Part shown: positions 51,754 to 60,506 of the stretch, piece after piece
How positions within the stretch are numbered: position 1 is the first letter of the stretch
Layout: each line of letters begins with the position of its first letter
NCBI GenBank assembly: GCA_040766105.1
Contig: JAXGRD010000005.1
Coordinates: 174,279-238,278 of the forward strand
Reading direction: 5' to 3'
DNA: 64,000 bases
From: JAXGRD01 sp040766105
Lineage (GTDB): Bacteria > Bacillota > Clostridia > Peptostreptococcales > Anaerovoracaceae
Notes under the pieces: generated by a model
The model's input: the letters and a program-made list of their open reading frames with translations, nothing else
Told to the model about the DNA's origin: nothing
Database searches by the model: none
Position numbers and translations under genes: made by a program

Positions 51754-52698
51754 CTATGACAGCAGAATCCCCGCATAGAGCGGGATGGTAATCAGGCTCA
51801 CCAATGTGGATAGGCTGACCAACCCAGACGCATATTCGCCTTCTACTTCATAGTACTGGGCGACAATGGCTGTCTGCGCATGGCAGGGAAGGGACGCGGT
51901 GAGGATGAAGACGTGAAGAGGCAAGCCGGTAACGTCTAACCAGCCGATGGCATTTGCCAAGGAGAATATTCCCCAGATTAGCAGGGGATGGAGGATGAAC
52001 TTCCCAATGAGAATGGCGATCTTGTCCATGGTGATCCGCGGAATGCCGTGGATGTAGGAAAATGCCAGATTGGATCCGATGACCAAGAGGGAAAGGGGAA
52101 CAGTGATGTTTCCAAGGTAGGTGAGGGAGGTGTCTAGGATTGTGGGCAGGGTGATTTGAAATCCAGCCAAGAGACAACCGATGATGACACCAACCAGACC
52201 GGGGCTGAATACCTTCTTAATGGAGAATTGACTGTCGACCATATCCGATGCTTTGGACAAGGTGTAGACGCCCATGCTCCAAAACATGGAGATGGTGACC
52301 AGATAAAAGGTGAATAAGTAGGGAAGGCCGTCATCACCGAAAACGATTTGGTTGATGGGCAATCCGATAAACATGGTGTTGTTAAAGGTAAAGGTCGTGA
52401 TGAAGACGGCCTTTTTTTTCGGTTCCAATTTGAAAAGTTTACCTAAGAGTTGTGCAAGTAAATGCATGATTAAGATCGTTGCTGCAATGAGAAGAAGATT
52501 CCAAAAGGAGGACTTGAGCAAGTCCGGGGTAAAGCGATGCGCGATGCTGATAACGGCAAGGGAAGGAGCGGCGATTTGTACAACCGTAGTAGAAAAGACC
52601 TGATTGGTGTTGTCAGGCCATTTCTTTGTATAGGTAAAGTAAAATCCGACGCCTAATAGTACGAAGACCACCAGAACACTGATGATGCCGTTGATCAT
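51754..52698 (-). CDS. AEC-family (auxin efflux carrier-like) transporter
   Basis: Membrane protein of 314 residues with about ten helices in two halves of five, typical of AEC carriers (MINGIISVLVVFVLLGVGFYFT at the start; FTFNNTMFIGLPI and LLVIGSNLAF as family-like segments). Bacterial members often carry malate or other dicarboxylates. It follows a GutM-like gene by three bases. Expression and substrate are not clear from the sequence. Confidence 0.82.
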   Translation of the reverse strand: MINGIISVLVVFVLLGVGFYFTYTKKWPDNTNQVFSTTVVQIAAPSLAVISIAHRFTPDLLKSSFWNLLLIAATILIMHLLAQLLGKLFKLEPKKKAVFITTFTFNNTMFIGLPINQIVFGDDGLPYLFTFYLVTISMFWSMGVYTLSKASDMVDSQFSIKKVFSPGLVGVIIGCLLAGFQITLPTILDTSLTYLGNITVPLSLLVIGSNLAFSYIHGIPRITMDKIAILIGKFILHPLLIWGIFSLANAIGWLDVTGLPLHVFILTASLPCHAQTAIVAQYYEVEGEYASGLVSLSTLVSLITIPLYAGILLS

Positions 52699-52701
52699 AT
52701 A

Positions 52702-53091
52702 TTATCTTCTCCTCTTGTTTTGCTTTACTGCCGTTTCCTTTAGATTGTTGATGGCATTTGTCATACGAGGGTTGGGATCCAAGGAACGTGTATTCATAGT
52801 GAGTACATTGAGTCCGTCCAGCTTATCGTAGTCAAAGACTTTGCATGGCTTGAAGATGAAGGTGGCTCTAACCCTCTTCCCTTTTCTGATAATATTATTC
52901 TTGTCTGTGGCAACCAATATCATGTTCCTTGTGGTAAAGAAGTTGCCGTCTCTTCCCATATAGGCTTGCCCTATCTTCTCCAGCTCCACAATAGCATTGT
53001 TCATGCGGACGCTTTGGATCAGCACGAGAAAACTGTAATATATAAAGTAGATTCCAACACCTATGATGATTGTTCCTATTGTATCGTACAT
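52702..53091 (-). CDS. GutM-like membrane-anchored small protein
   Basis: 129 residues: one N-terminal helix (about 4-24), then a soluble part (VRMNNAIVELEKIGQAYMGRDGNFF...LVATDKNNIIRKGKRV) and a basic tail ending KQNKRRR. The pattern of helix, long charged segment and GR-x-G...D-x-x-x-I resembles the glucitol activator GutM. No sugar operon is next to it; it sits between the AcoR-type activator and an AEC transporter. The family call is tentative. Confidence 0.55.
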   Translation of the reverse strand: MYDTIGTIIIGVGIYFIYYSFLVLIQSVRMNNAIVELEKIGQAYMGRDGNFFTTRNMILVATDKNNIIRKGKRVRATFIFKPCKVFDYDKLDGLNVLTMNTRSLDPNPRMTNAINNLKETAVKQNKRRR

Positions 53092-53153
53092 TATGGGTTC
53101 CTTTCCAAATAGTAATACCTTCTGCCATTATATATAAGCAAGATATATGCCAA

Positions 53154-55193
53154 TTAGCGGTACTTCTCCAAATCAATGTCGTACTTTTGTATCTTTCGAT
53201 ACAAGGTACGCTTGGGAATGTTGAGTACCTTTGAAACCTGCGTCACGTTGCCTCTTTCGGCGAGAAGAGTAGATGTGAGCTGCTCTAAGAAGGTGAATTC
53301 TGTGTTTGTGGCAGGCTTTGTCACGACGTTTGCATGGGACGAAGGCTGGAAGGCATTGGACCCATCATCGGGGGTTTGATTATGCTCGTAGTTGACCAAG
53401 GACTGGGGGAAGTCTTCCGGCTGGATAATGTCTGTTTGACACAGATTAATGGCTCTTTCAATGATGTTTTCCAACTCTCGAACATTGCCCGGCCAGTGGT
53501 AGGCGCGAAGTACATCCATGGCTTCTGGTGAGATTCCCTTTACATTTTTGTTCAGCTTCTGATTCTGAGAGGAAAGGAAGAAATCAACCATGGAGTCCAA
53601 ATCTTCCATGCGGTCTCTTAGTGGCGGAATATCAATAGAAAGCACGTTTAATCGATAATACAAGTCGTCACGGAACTCGTTCTTCGACACGGATTCCAGT
53701 AGATTCACGTTGGTGGCGGCGATGATTCTTACATCGATTGCCTTTTTGTTCTTTCCTCCTATGCGGACGATTTCCCTAGTTTGCAAAACTCGAAGGAGGG
53801 TGGTTTGCAGGGATAGAGGCATATCTCCAATTTCATCCAAAAACAGGGTACCGCCATTGGCAAGTTCGAACTTACCCGGATTGCCTTCTTTGCTGGCTCC
53901 GGTAAAGGATCCCGGCTCGTAGCCGAATAACTCGCTTTCGATGAGGCTTTTGGGGAGGGAACCGCAGTTGATGGCGATAAAGGGGCCGTTGCTCCGATCG
54001 CTTGCGTTGTGTATTGCCTGGGCAAAGAGTTCCTTCCCCGTTCCGCTTTCTCCGAGGATCAGAACATTGGAAGTGCTTTGTGCCGCCAGTTCGGCAATTC
54101 CCTTAGCCGCTTGCATGGCCGGGGAGACACCTAAAATGGACCCGAAGGTGTAGGTTGCCTTAAACCCGCTAATCTTATTTACCAACATATGGAGCTTTTT
54201 CATTTCTTCCATTACCAATAGCGTACTGGTTTTCACACCATCGGCATTTTTGATGATAGAAACGGAGAGGGAAACAGGAACACGGTAGCCGTCCCTGGTG
54301 ATCAAGGAAACATCCATGTTCTGTGCATCCTTTGTAAATGAAGTCAAATCAAATGAGCTGTTTTGACGTAAAAGGTCAAAGATGTTGGTGTTGATGATGT
54401 TCTGGGAAGATGATAACTTGAGAATTTCGCAGGCACGATGATTGTACTGGGTAATGATGCCCATGTTGTCGAACATGATGATGCCGTTGGAGATGGACTG
54501 AACGGTGGCTGACAACTGGTTGTTGGCAACAGAGACACGATTATATGCCTCCCGCATTCGCATTTCCTTTTCGATCCCGTCTGCCGAGGCGCTGACCATT
54601 GCCAAGGTATGGGCGTGGGGTAAGCCGATGGGACCAACCACATCTAAGATGCCCTGGATGTTCCCCTCGCTGTCTTTAATGGGTGCTGCGGAACATACGT
54701 AGCCATGATGGGGAAGAATATAGTGTTCGCTTCCCCAAACCTGAACAGGCCGAGCTAAATTGAGGCAGAGACCAATTCCGTTGGTTCCAGCATAGCTCTC
54801 GTGACGGTTGCTGCCGATTCGCAGGCCGCTTTTTTTCGTTCGTTGTTGAATGTTGGTATCGTCTCCCACTAGGTCCAGTACGAAGCCTTCCGCATCAGTA
54901 AGAGCCAAGACAAAGTTGGTTCCCCTGACAAAGCTGTAGATGTTTTGGATATAGGAATGGGAAACATCCATGAGAAGACGGTTGACCTGCCTTACGGCGG
55001 AGAGTTCCCTTTCCGAAAGGACCATATCCTTTACTTCTGTGGGAGAGATGTTGTGCTCCACGGAACGTCTCCAGGAGTTCCATATCTCCCGCCGCACCAC
55101 AGAATCTTCCATGGGAAGATCGTTGCCACCACCAATGAAGCGGTGCCACTTCTCGTTTACTTCGGCTTCATATTGTTTGTTATAAATGAACAT
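53154..55193 (-). CDS. AcoR-type sigma-54 activator of the M24/cupin operon
   Basis: Enhancer-binding protein of 679 residues, built like the one at 42836: GAF-type sensor (about 65-200), PAS domain (about 220-320), AAA+ with GESGTGKE, GSFTGA (Ser replaces the usual Ala of GAFTGA) and GGTLFLDEIGD, and a Fis helix-turn-helix (NVTQVSKVLNIPKRTLYRKIQ). Divergent from the M24 gene, with a 390-base gap that holds a sigma-54 promoter and a repeat array. The inducer is probably the substrate of that operon. Confidence 0.92.
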   Translation of the reverse strand: MFIYNKQYEAEVNEKWHRFIGGGNDLPMEDSVVRREIWNSWRRSVEHNISPTEVKDMVLSERELSAVRQVNRLLMDVSHSYIQNIYSFVRGTNFVLALTDAEGFVLDLVGDDTNIQQRTKKSGLRIGSNRHESYAGTNGIGLCLNLARPVQVWGSEHYILPHHGYVCSAAPIKDSEGNIQGILDVVGPIGLPHAHTLAMVSASADGIEKEMRMREAYNRVSVANNQLSATVQSISNGIIMFDNMGIITQYNHRACEILKLSSSQNIINTNIFDLLRQNSSFDLTSFTKDAQNMDVSLITRDGYRVPVSLSVSIIKNADGVKTSTLLVMEEMKKLHMLVNKISGFKATYTFGSILGVSPAMQAAKGIAELAAQSTSNVLILGESGTGKELFAQAIHNASDRSNGPFIAINCGSLPKSLIESELFGYEPGSFTGASKEGNPGKFELANGGTLFLDEIGDMPLSLQTTLLRVLQTREIVRIGGKNKKAIDVRIIAATNVNLLESVSKNEFRDDLYYRLNVLSIDIPPLRDRMEDLDSMVDFFLSSQNQKLNKNVKGISPEAMDVLRAYHWPGNVRELENIIERAINLCQTDIIQPEDFPQSLVNYEHNQTPDDGSNAFQPSSHANVVTKPATNTEFTFLEQLTSTLLAERGNVTQVSKVLNIPKRTLYRKIQKYDIDLEKYR

Positions 55194-55233
55194 TTAGAAG
55201 AACCTCTCATAAGAAAATACATTGAAATACTAA

Positions 55234-55262
55234 TAAATAGTTTACCACAAATACTTTGACAA
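55234..55262 (-). promoter_or_regulatory. Sigma-70-type promoter of the second AcoR-type gene
   Basis: On the minus strand TTGTCA (55262-55257) and TATTTA (55239-55234), spacing 17 bp, about 40 bases upstream of the start codon. Confidence 0.5.
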
Positions 55263-55280
55263 AACAATGACGAGGAGAGG

Positions 55281-55352
55281 AAAACGTGCCGTAATGTGCC
55301 GAAACGTGCCAAAGCGTGCCGACACAAAGTGGCATGTGACAGAATTGTGTCA
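55281..55352. promoter_or_regulatory. Four 10-bp-phased GTGCC repeats and a dyad: candidate enhancer
   Basis: GTGCC occurs at 55286, 55296, 55306 and 55316, exactly 10 bp apart, in a unit like AACGTGCCRW. It is followed by the dyad TGTGACA (55335-55341) and TGTGTCA (55346-55352). The distance to the sigma-54 promoter is about 155-220 bp. The rest of the gap (55353-55500) is A-rich and shows no gene. Confidence 0.65.
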
Positions 55353-55504
55353 GATGGCTCACTTGATTTTAAGGAAAAAAGACACAGAAAAAACCTTTGA
55401 CAAAAAAACTGAAAAGAAAAAATAACCGCCAATTGGCTCAAATCAGGCGGAAAAATAGAGGAGTAAGTCGATTCTCAATTTTCTTTTGTGAAATAAAAAA
55501 TAAA

Positions 55505-55522
55505 TTGGCACAGGTCTTGCGT
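55505..55522 (+). promoter_or_regulatory. Sigma-54 promoter of the M24/cupin operon
   Basis: TTGGCACAGGTCTTGCGT has GG at 55507-55508 and GC at 55519-55520, 12 bp apart, with the -24 box TGGCAC perfect. It is 68 bases upstream of the ATG. Confidence 0.92.
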
Positions 55523-55589
55523 TAACATGTATACAAGAAAATAATGTGATGCAGTTAAACTGTGAAAAGATTAAAAAGGAGTGATAACT

Positions 55590-56828
55590 ATGCCTAAAGG
55601 TGGATTTCAAGGAATAGACTGGGAATCGAATATCGATTACACCAGACTACGAAAAGAAAGACTGGAAAGAGCCAGAGCAAGCATGAAGAACTACGGATTG
55701 TCCGCATTGGTTTGCTACGACTTTGACAACATTCGTTACATCACAGGGACACACGTTGGTGAGTGGAACAGAAACAAGATGAACCGTTACTGTATCCTCT
55801 TAGACGGTGTAGAGCAGCCCTTCCTCTTTGACCCTGCATGCCCCTCCAAGAGACTGCGTGTAGACTGGTTGGACAATGACCACATCATGCCTGCAGTAGG
55901 ATCCATGCGTGGAGGTATCCCGCCGGAAGTAGGAATGGTAGAGAAGGTTGTAGAACAGGTTTATGGATACATCAAGGAATATGGTGCAGAGAACGGCAAG
56001 ATCGGTATGGACTTGGTAGACATTCCTCTCATCCGTGCCTTTGAAGAAAAGGGCTTGGAAATCGTCGATGGACAGCAGGCAATGCTGGATGCAAGAATCA
56101 TCAAGACAGAAGACGAGATTCAGCTGTTGAAGCAGAGTGCAGCCATGGTAGACGGCGTTTACTACGACCTGGCAAAAGCATTGAGACCGGGAATCACTGA
56201 GAACGAGTTGGTTGCCATCGCAAACTACAAACTGTTCAACTGGGGAGCTGAAAGCGTAGAGTTCGTAAACAGTATCTCCGGTGAGAGAGGAAACCCCCAC
56301 TCCCACACATTCTCCAACAGAATGGTAAGACCGGGAGAAATCATCTACTTTGATATCGGTAACACCCTCAACGGATACAAGACATGCTACTACAGAACAT
56401 TCTGCTGCGGCGTACCCAATGCAGACCAGAGAGCGGCATATGATAAGGCATACAAGTGGATCATGGATTCCATCGGACAGATCAAGGCAGGAAACACTTC
56501 CGCAGACGTAGCGAAGATGTGGCCATCCGCGACAGACCTGGGATTCAATAACGAAGAAGAAGCATTCCTGTTGCAGTTTGCACACGGAATCGGCCTGGGA
56601 CTATGGGAAAAACCTGTTATCTCCAGACTCTTCTCCCTGGAAAACCCCTTCGAGCTGAAGGAAGGAATGGTATTCGCCATCGAGACATGGTGCCCATCAG
56701 AAGACGGATCCGGAAGTGCAAGAATCGAGGAAGAAGTCGTAGTGCGTAAGGACGGTTGTGAGATCATCACCAAGTTCCCATCGGAAGAAATGACTTCCTG
56801 CGGACTGCCCGGATGTCAGTTCCTGTAA
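55590..56828 (+). CDS. M24-family (creatinase/prolidase-like) hydrolase with a changed metal ligand
   Basis: Pita-bread-fold protein of 412 residues: N-terminal creatinase-type domain (about 20-165) and C-terminal M24 domain. Four of five metal ligands are recognisable: D255 (YFDIGN), H332 (QFAHGIGLGLWEKP), E365 (AIETW) and E380 (RIEEEV). The second Asp, 11 residues after the first, is C266 (NGYKTCYYRTF). This group includes Xaa-Pro peptidases, creatinase, ectoine hydrolase and the DMSP lyase DddP, so a peptide need not be the substrate. ATG 55590 follows GGAGTG. First gene of a sigma-54 operon. Confidence 0.8.
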   Translation: MPKGGFQGIDWESNIDYTRLRKERLERARASMKNYGLSALVCYDFDNIRYITGTHVGEWNRNKMNRYCILLDGVEQPFLFDPACPSKRLRVDWLDNDHIMPAVGSMRGGIPPEVGMVEKVVEQVYGYIKEYGAENGKIGMDLVDIPLIRAFEEKGLEIVDGQQAMLDARIIKTEDEIQLLKQSAAMVDGVYYDLAKALRPGITENELVAIANYKLFNWGAESVEFVNSISGERGNPHSHTFSNRMVRPGEIIYFDIGNTLNGYKTCYYRTFCCGVPNADQRAAYDKAYKWIMDSIGQIKAGNTSADVAKMWPSATDLGFNNEEEAFLLQFAHGIGLGLWEKPVISRLFSLENPFELKEGMVFAIETWCPSEDGSGSARIEEEVVVRKDGCEIITKFPSEEMTSCGLPGCQFL

Positions 56829-56878
56829 AAACAAGAGGATATAAAATAAATAGATATAATAATTAGGAGGAAATAATA

Positions 56879-57763
56879 ATGGCAAAAATTGGTTGGATTG
56901 GACTGGGAAACATGGGAACACCCATGAGCAAGAACTTGGTAAAGGCCGGACACGATGTAGTAGTTTGGAACAGAACTAAGTCCAAGGCAGACAGCGTAAT
57001 CGCTGAGGGCGCAACATGGGCAGACACACCGAAAGAAGTAGCTGAGAAATCTGATTTCATCTTTACATGTGTATCCGATGGTCCTACCCTTCAGGCTGTT
57101 AGCTTGGGCGAGAATGGATATGTAGCAGGACTTTCCGCAGGAAAGATTGCTATCGACATGAGTACGGTTGCTCCTTCCGAATCCGAGAAGGTAAACGAAG
57201 CAGTAGAAGCAGCAGGCGCAAAATTGATTCGTGGTCCTGTTACAGGAAGTACTGTTCTTGCTGAGGCTGGTACCGTTGGTGTTCTGGCTTCCGGCGACAA
57301 GGCAGCATACGAGAAGGTTCTTCCCCTGTTTGAAGTAATCGGTGGAAACCAGTTCTACCTGGGAAGCGGAGAAGAGGCTAGAGTGTTGAAGCTGGCTATC
57401 AACTCCATGTTGGCAGCAACCATGCAGTTGGAAGCAGAAGCAGTAGTTCTCTGCGAAAAGGCTGGTTTGGATGTAAAGCAGGTTTGTGACGTAATCGCAG
57501 GCTCCGCAGTAGGATCCCCCCTGACAGGCTACAAGGCAGCAGTTATCGCAGAAGGCGAATATGCACCTGCATTCAGCGTTAGACTGATGATGAAAGACTT
57601 GGATCTGGCATTTGACGCAGCAAAGCAGTATGGCGTAGCTATGCCTGCAACAGCTCTTACCAGACAGCAGCTTGCAGCAGCAGCAGCAACCGGCAGAGGA
57701 GAGAAGGACTTCTCCGTACTGACACAGGTTCTGGAAGACGCTTGCGGATACAAGAGACCTTAG
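56879..57763 (+). CDS. Beta-hydroxyacid dehydrogenase (3-hydroxyisobutyrate dehydrogenase family)
   Basis: NAD(P)-dependent oxidoreductase of 294 residues of the HIBADH / tartronate semialdehyde reductase group. It has Rossmann GLGNMGTPM (residues 8-16), NRT after the second strand (Arg hints at NADP), the substrate loop RGPVTGSTVLAEAG and the catalytic Lys in ARVLKLAINSML. It follows the M24 gene by 50 bases after AGGAGG. It probably oxidises or reduces a hydroxy acid or semialdehyde made in this pathway. Confidence 0.9.
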   Translation: MAKIGWIGLGNMGTPMSKNLVKAGHDVVVWNRTKSKADSVIAEGATWADTPKEVAEKSDFIFTCVSDGPTLQAVSLGENGYVAGLSAGKIAIDMSTVAPSESEKVNEAVEAAGAKLIRGPVTGSTVLAEAGTVGVLASGDKAAYEKVLPLFEVIGGNQFYLGSGEEARVLKLAINSMLAATMQLEAEAVVLCEKAGLDVKQVCDVIAGSAVGSPLTGYKAAVIAEGEYAPAFSVRLMMKDLDLAFDAAKQYGVAMPATALTRQQLAAAAATGRGEKDFSVLTQVLEDACGYKRP

Positions 57764-57855
57764 TTCTGACTCGATAATAATCGATAAGATAATGACCCGA
57801 GATTTTGACCGAAATAATTGACCTGATGATATAGCCGAAAAATGAATAAGCTAAT

Positions 57856-57890
57856 GGCCATGAGGAGAGGCAAACTCCCTCCTCATGGCC
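57856..57890 (+). other. Intercistronic hairpin
   Basis: GGCCATGAGGAG (57856-57867) pairs perfectly with CTCCTCATGGCC (57879-57890) over 12 bp with an 11-base loop, with no T run next to it. Probably a processing or partial-termination signal between the dehydrogenase and the symporter. Confidence 0.6.
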
Positions 57891-57932
57891 AAAACACGCA
57901 ATAGTTATATTTTTTAGAGAGGAGTTTTAATA

Positions 57933-59402
57933 ATGCAATATGGTATTATTATCGCAGTAGTAATATACGAGCTAGTTGTTATCCTAGGCGTGTCTGCAGT
58001 TCTGCGAAAGAAGGAAGCGGATGCACTGGAAAAAGAAGGTGGATTTGCGCTTGCAGGAAGAAGCATGGGCGTTGCGGTATTGTCCCCAACCATCGCTTTG
58101 ACCGTATTGGGTGCGGCCCACATTACAGGTGTATTCGAAATGTCCTACGGTATGGGAGCCGCTGCTATCTGGTTCTCCATGGCACACGTAATCATGATCG
58201 TTGTAGCCTGTTTCGGAACCGGTATCTGGGTTCGAAGACTTGGAGTTGTTACAGTACCTGAAATCATCAAGGGAATGTACGGCCCCGGTGTTGCTATCGC
58301 TGTTACATGCACCATGGCCGGGGCAGTTACCGGCGTACTGACACTGGAATGTCAGGGTCTTGGTATCGTTGTTTCCGCATTGACCGGATGGAAGATAACC
58401 TACGGCGTATTCTTGGGCGGAGCTCTAGGAATCCTGTACGTAATCTTCGCAGGAATGAAGGAAGTTGGCGTAGTTAACTTGATTAACGCGATTGTAATGT
58501 ACGTTGGTTTGATTGTTGCTACTGTTGTTATTCTAAGTAAGCTTCCCGGTGGAGATTTTGGAACAGTTGTTAAGACACTGGAGACAGATCCTCAGGGTGG
58601 GAGCTGGATGACCAGCATCTTTGGTACCCCCAATATCATGATCACCTTTGCAGTCGGTCAGATTTTGGCAGTTACGTTCTGTCAGAGTATCTCTCAGATG
58701 CTCATGCAGACCATGATGAGTGCTAAGAATGAAAATACAATCCGCCGTTCCGTTTGGATTGCAGCACCTGTAAACGGTCTTTTCGGCGTATTTGCTGTTT
58801 GTTTGGGTCTTGCTGCAAGAGCGATTCCCGAGTATGCTGCACAGGGACCTAAGACGGCTGCTATGACCATGATTGTAGATATGTTGCCTACCGGAATTTC
58901 CGCGCTGTTGCTGGCTGCTCTGTTGGCTGCTATTTTGTCCACCTTTGCAATGACATCCTTGACCCCGGCAACCATGTGGGTAAACGACATCTACAAGCAG
59001 TTCATCAACCCGGATGCTTCCGAGAAGAAGCTGGCAAACATGACACGTGTTCTCATCGTTATCATTGCCCTCTTCGCAATGGTAGTATCCACAGCACTTC
59101 CAACTATCTTGGATGCGATAGGATGGGTATTCTCTTGGGTTATCCCCGTATGGTGGATGGTTGCCTTCGGCCTCTTCTGGAAGAGAAACACCAAGGTTAC
59201 CGTTTTGGCTATGGTAATTCCATGGATTCTGAATATCCTTTGGTCCTTTACCAACATCAAAGTTGCAATCGGTGGTGTGATTGGTGGTCTACCAAACGCA
59301 TATATTACAATGATATCCTGCTTGCTGATTTTCATCATTGGTAATGCCATCAGCAAGGGTGAGCCTGCTTACCGAAAAGTTGTTCCATGGAAAGAAGTGT
59401 AA
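57933..59402 (+). CDS. Sodium:solute symporter (SSS family)
   Basis: Membrane protein of 489 residues with about 13 helices, of the SSS family (proline, pantothenate and related carriers). Segments such as GRSMGVAVLSPTIALTVLGAAHITG near residue 35, MTSLTPATMWVNDIYKQF and the paired helices at the end are typical. It is followed at once by two very small membrane proteins. Position suggests that it imports the substrate of the M24/dehydrogenase/cupin pathway. Confidence 0.87.
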   Translation: MQYGIIIAVVIYELVVILGVSAVLRKKEADALEKEGGFALAGRSMGVAVLSPTIALTVLGAAHITGVFEMSYGMGAAAIWFSMAHVIMIVVACFGTGIWVRRLGVVTVPEIIKGMYGPGVAIAVTCTMAGAVTGVLTLECQGLGIVVSALTGWKITYGVFLGGALGILYVIFAGMKEVGVVNLINAIVMYVGLIVATVVILSKLPGGDFGTVVKTLETDPQGGSWMTSIFGTPNIMITFAVGQILAVTFCQSISQMLMQTMMSAKNENTIRRSVWIAAPVNGLFGVFAVCLGLAARAIPEYAAQGPKTAAMTMIVDMLPTGISALLLAALLAAILSTFAMTSLTPATMWVNDIYKQFINPDASEKKLANMTRVLIVIIALFAMVVSTALPTILDAIGWVFSWVIPVWWMVAFGLFWKRNTKVTVLAMVIPWILNILWSFTNIKVAIGGVIGGLPNAYITMISCLLIFIIGNAISKGEPAYRKVVPWKEV

Positions 59403-59414
59403 GGAGGGAAAGAT

Positions 59415-59528
59415 ATGTTTTTAAGTTTATTTCTTCAAACGCTAGGCGTAATTATTGTTTGCTGCGGAGTTGGCCAGATCCTATACTCTGTTATGACAAA
59501 AGGCGGAAATAAGAAGGAGGAAAAATAA
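59415..59528 (+). CDS. 37-aa single-span membrane protein next to the symporter
   Basis: Residues 2-27 are hydrophobic (MFLSLFLQTLGVIIVC...), followed by a short basic and acidic tail KGGNKKEEK. ATG 59415 follows GGAGGG; the stop is directly followed by the next small gene. It lies 12 bases past the symporter. Small subunits encoded beside large carriers are known for several sodium symporter families; this may be one. Confidence 0.7.
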   Translation: MFLSLFLQTLGVIIVCCGVGQILYSVMTKGGNKKEEK

Positions 59529-59645
59529 ATGGGTGGCGTAGATAATATATATATGATTGGTATCTTGGTATTCATGGGTGCTTTCTTCATCTCCGCTTTC
59601 TACGGAATGTCCGTAGCGAAGAAAAGGGACGAAGGCAAGAAATAA
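59529..59645 (+). CDS. 38-aa single-span membrane protein
   Basis: MGGVDNIYMIGILVFMGAFF begins one hydrophobic helix of about 20 residues, and the protein ends KKRDEGKK. Its ATG directly follows the stop of the preceding small gene, with GGAGG inside that gene's end. No family recognised; a second small partner of the symporter is plausible. Confidence 0.68.
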   Translation: MGGVDNIYMIGILVFMGAFFISAFYGMSVAKKRDEGKK

Positions 59646-59759
59646 CCGGAACCTAACCAAAGTTAATGCTTCTTACAGGCGGTATTCATAAGCTGAGTAG
59701 TAGGGCAGCTGTCTGTAGGATTGTAAGAAAAATATTATTATAATTTAGGAGGGAAAAAA

Positions 59760-60476
59760 ATGTTTAAACCTTATGTAAAAAACTATTATGAAATGAGACC
59801 TATGGCTCCTGCAGCACACGTAAATGCGCACTCTGCACCTTTTGCAAACGCAATGAGCATGGGTTATGATCCTGCCGGTCCTGACTGGACTTACATGTAC
59901 TTCTCCATCTGTGAAATCACCTATGGTGGTGCTGCACTTACAGCAAACCACGGTCCTGCTGACCACGTATTCTACATCCTGGAAGGTGAAGGATACTCCC
60001 TGATCAACGGTAAGCGTTACACATACAAGGCTGGAGACATCATGTGGACACCCGGAAACGCTGACCACGAAATGTACCCCGATGGAACAGCAAACCTGAA
60101 GTTCTTGGTTACTCTCTGTAAGCAGAACTTTAAGGAAAGCGAAGCATACATCAAGAACGTAAACGACGCTAAGGTTACGGAAGAAGACGGATTCACCATG
60201 TTTACTCTGGCTGACGAAGAAATGACCGGTTCCGGATCCCAGGAATTCCACATCGTTGACGTATACCCCGGTGCTAAGTTCTCCTTGGATACACCCAAGT
60301 CCGACGTTATCGCATTCATGTACAACGGACAGTGCGTAGCTAACGTAGACGGCGAAAAGTTGGAAATGAACAGACAGGAAGACGCAGTTGTTATCCCCAT
60401 GGGAAGCAAGTGGGAAATCGAAAACGTAAGCAAGCAGTGCGTACGTCTGGCTGTATCCCTGAGCCCAATCAGATAA
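59760..60476 (+). CDS. Bicupin protein
   Basis: 238 residues with two cupin barrels. The first has possible metal ligands H64, H69, E75 and H103 (ANHGPADHVFYILEGEG and NADHEMYP). The second (about 150-235) lacks His at the matching places, so it probably binds no metal. ATG 59760 follows AGGAGGG, 115 bases past the second micro-gene. Cupins with such ligands can be isomerases, lyases or dioxygenases; the reaction is unknown. A terminator lies 30 bases downstream. Confidence 0.78.
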   Translation: MFKPYVKNYYEMRPMAPAAHVNAHSAPFANAMSMGYDPAGPDWTYMYFSICEITYGGAALTANHGPADHVFYILEGEGYSLINGKRYTYKAGDIMWTPGNADHEMYPDGTANLKFLVTLCKQNFKESEAYIKNVNDAKVTEEDGFTMFTLADEEMTGSGSQEFHIVDVYPGAKFSLDTPKSDVIAFMYNGQCVANVDGEKLEMNRQEDAVVIPMGSKWEIENVSKQCVRLAVSLSPIR

Positions 60477-60506
60477 GACCCGATTGAAGCAAATTGACCC
60501 TAACAA

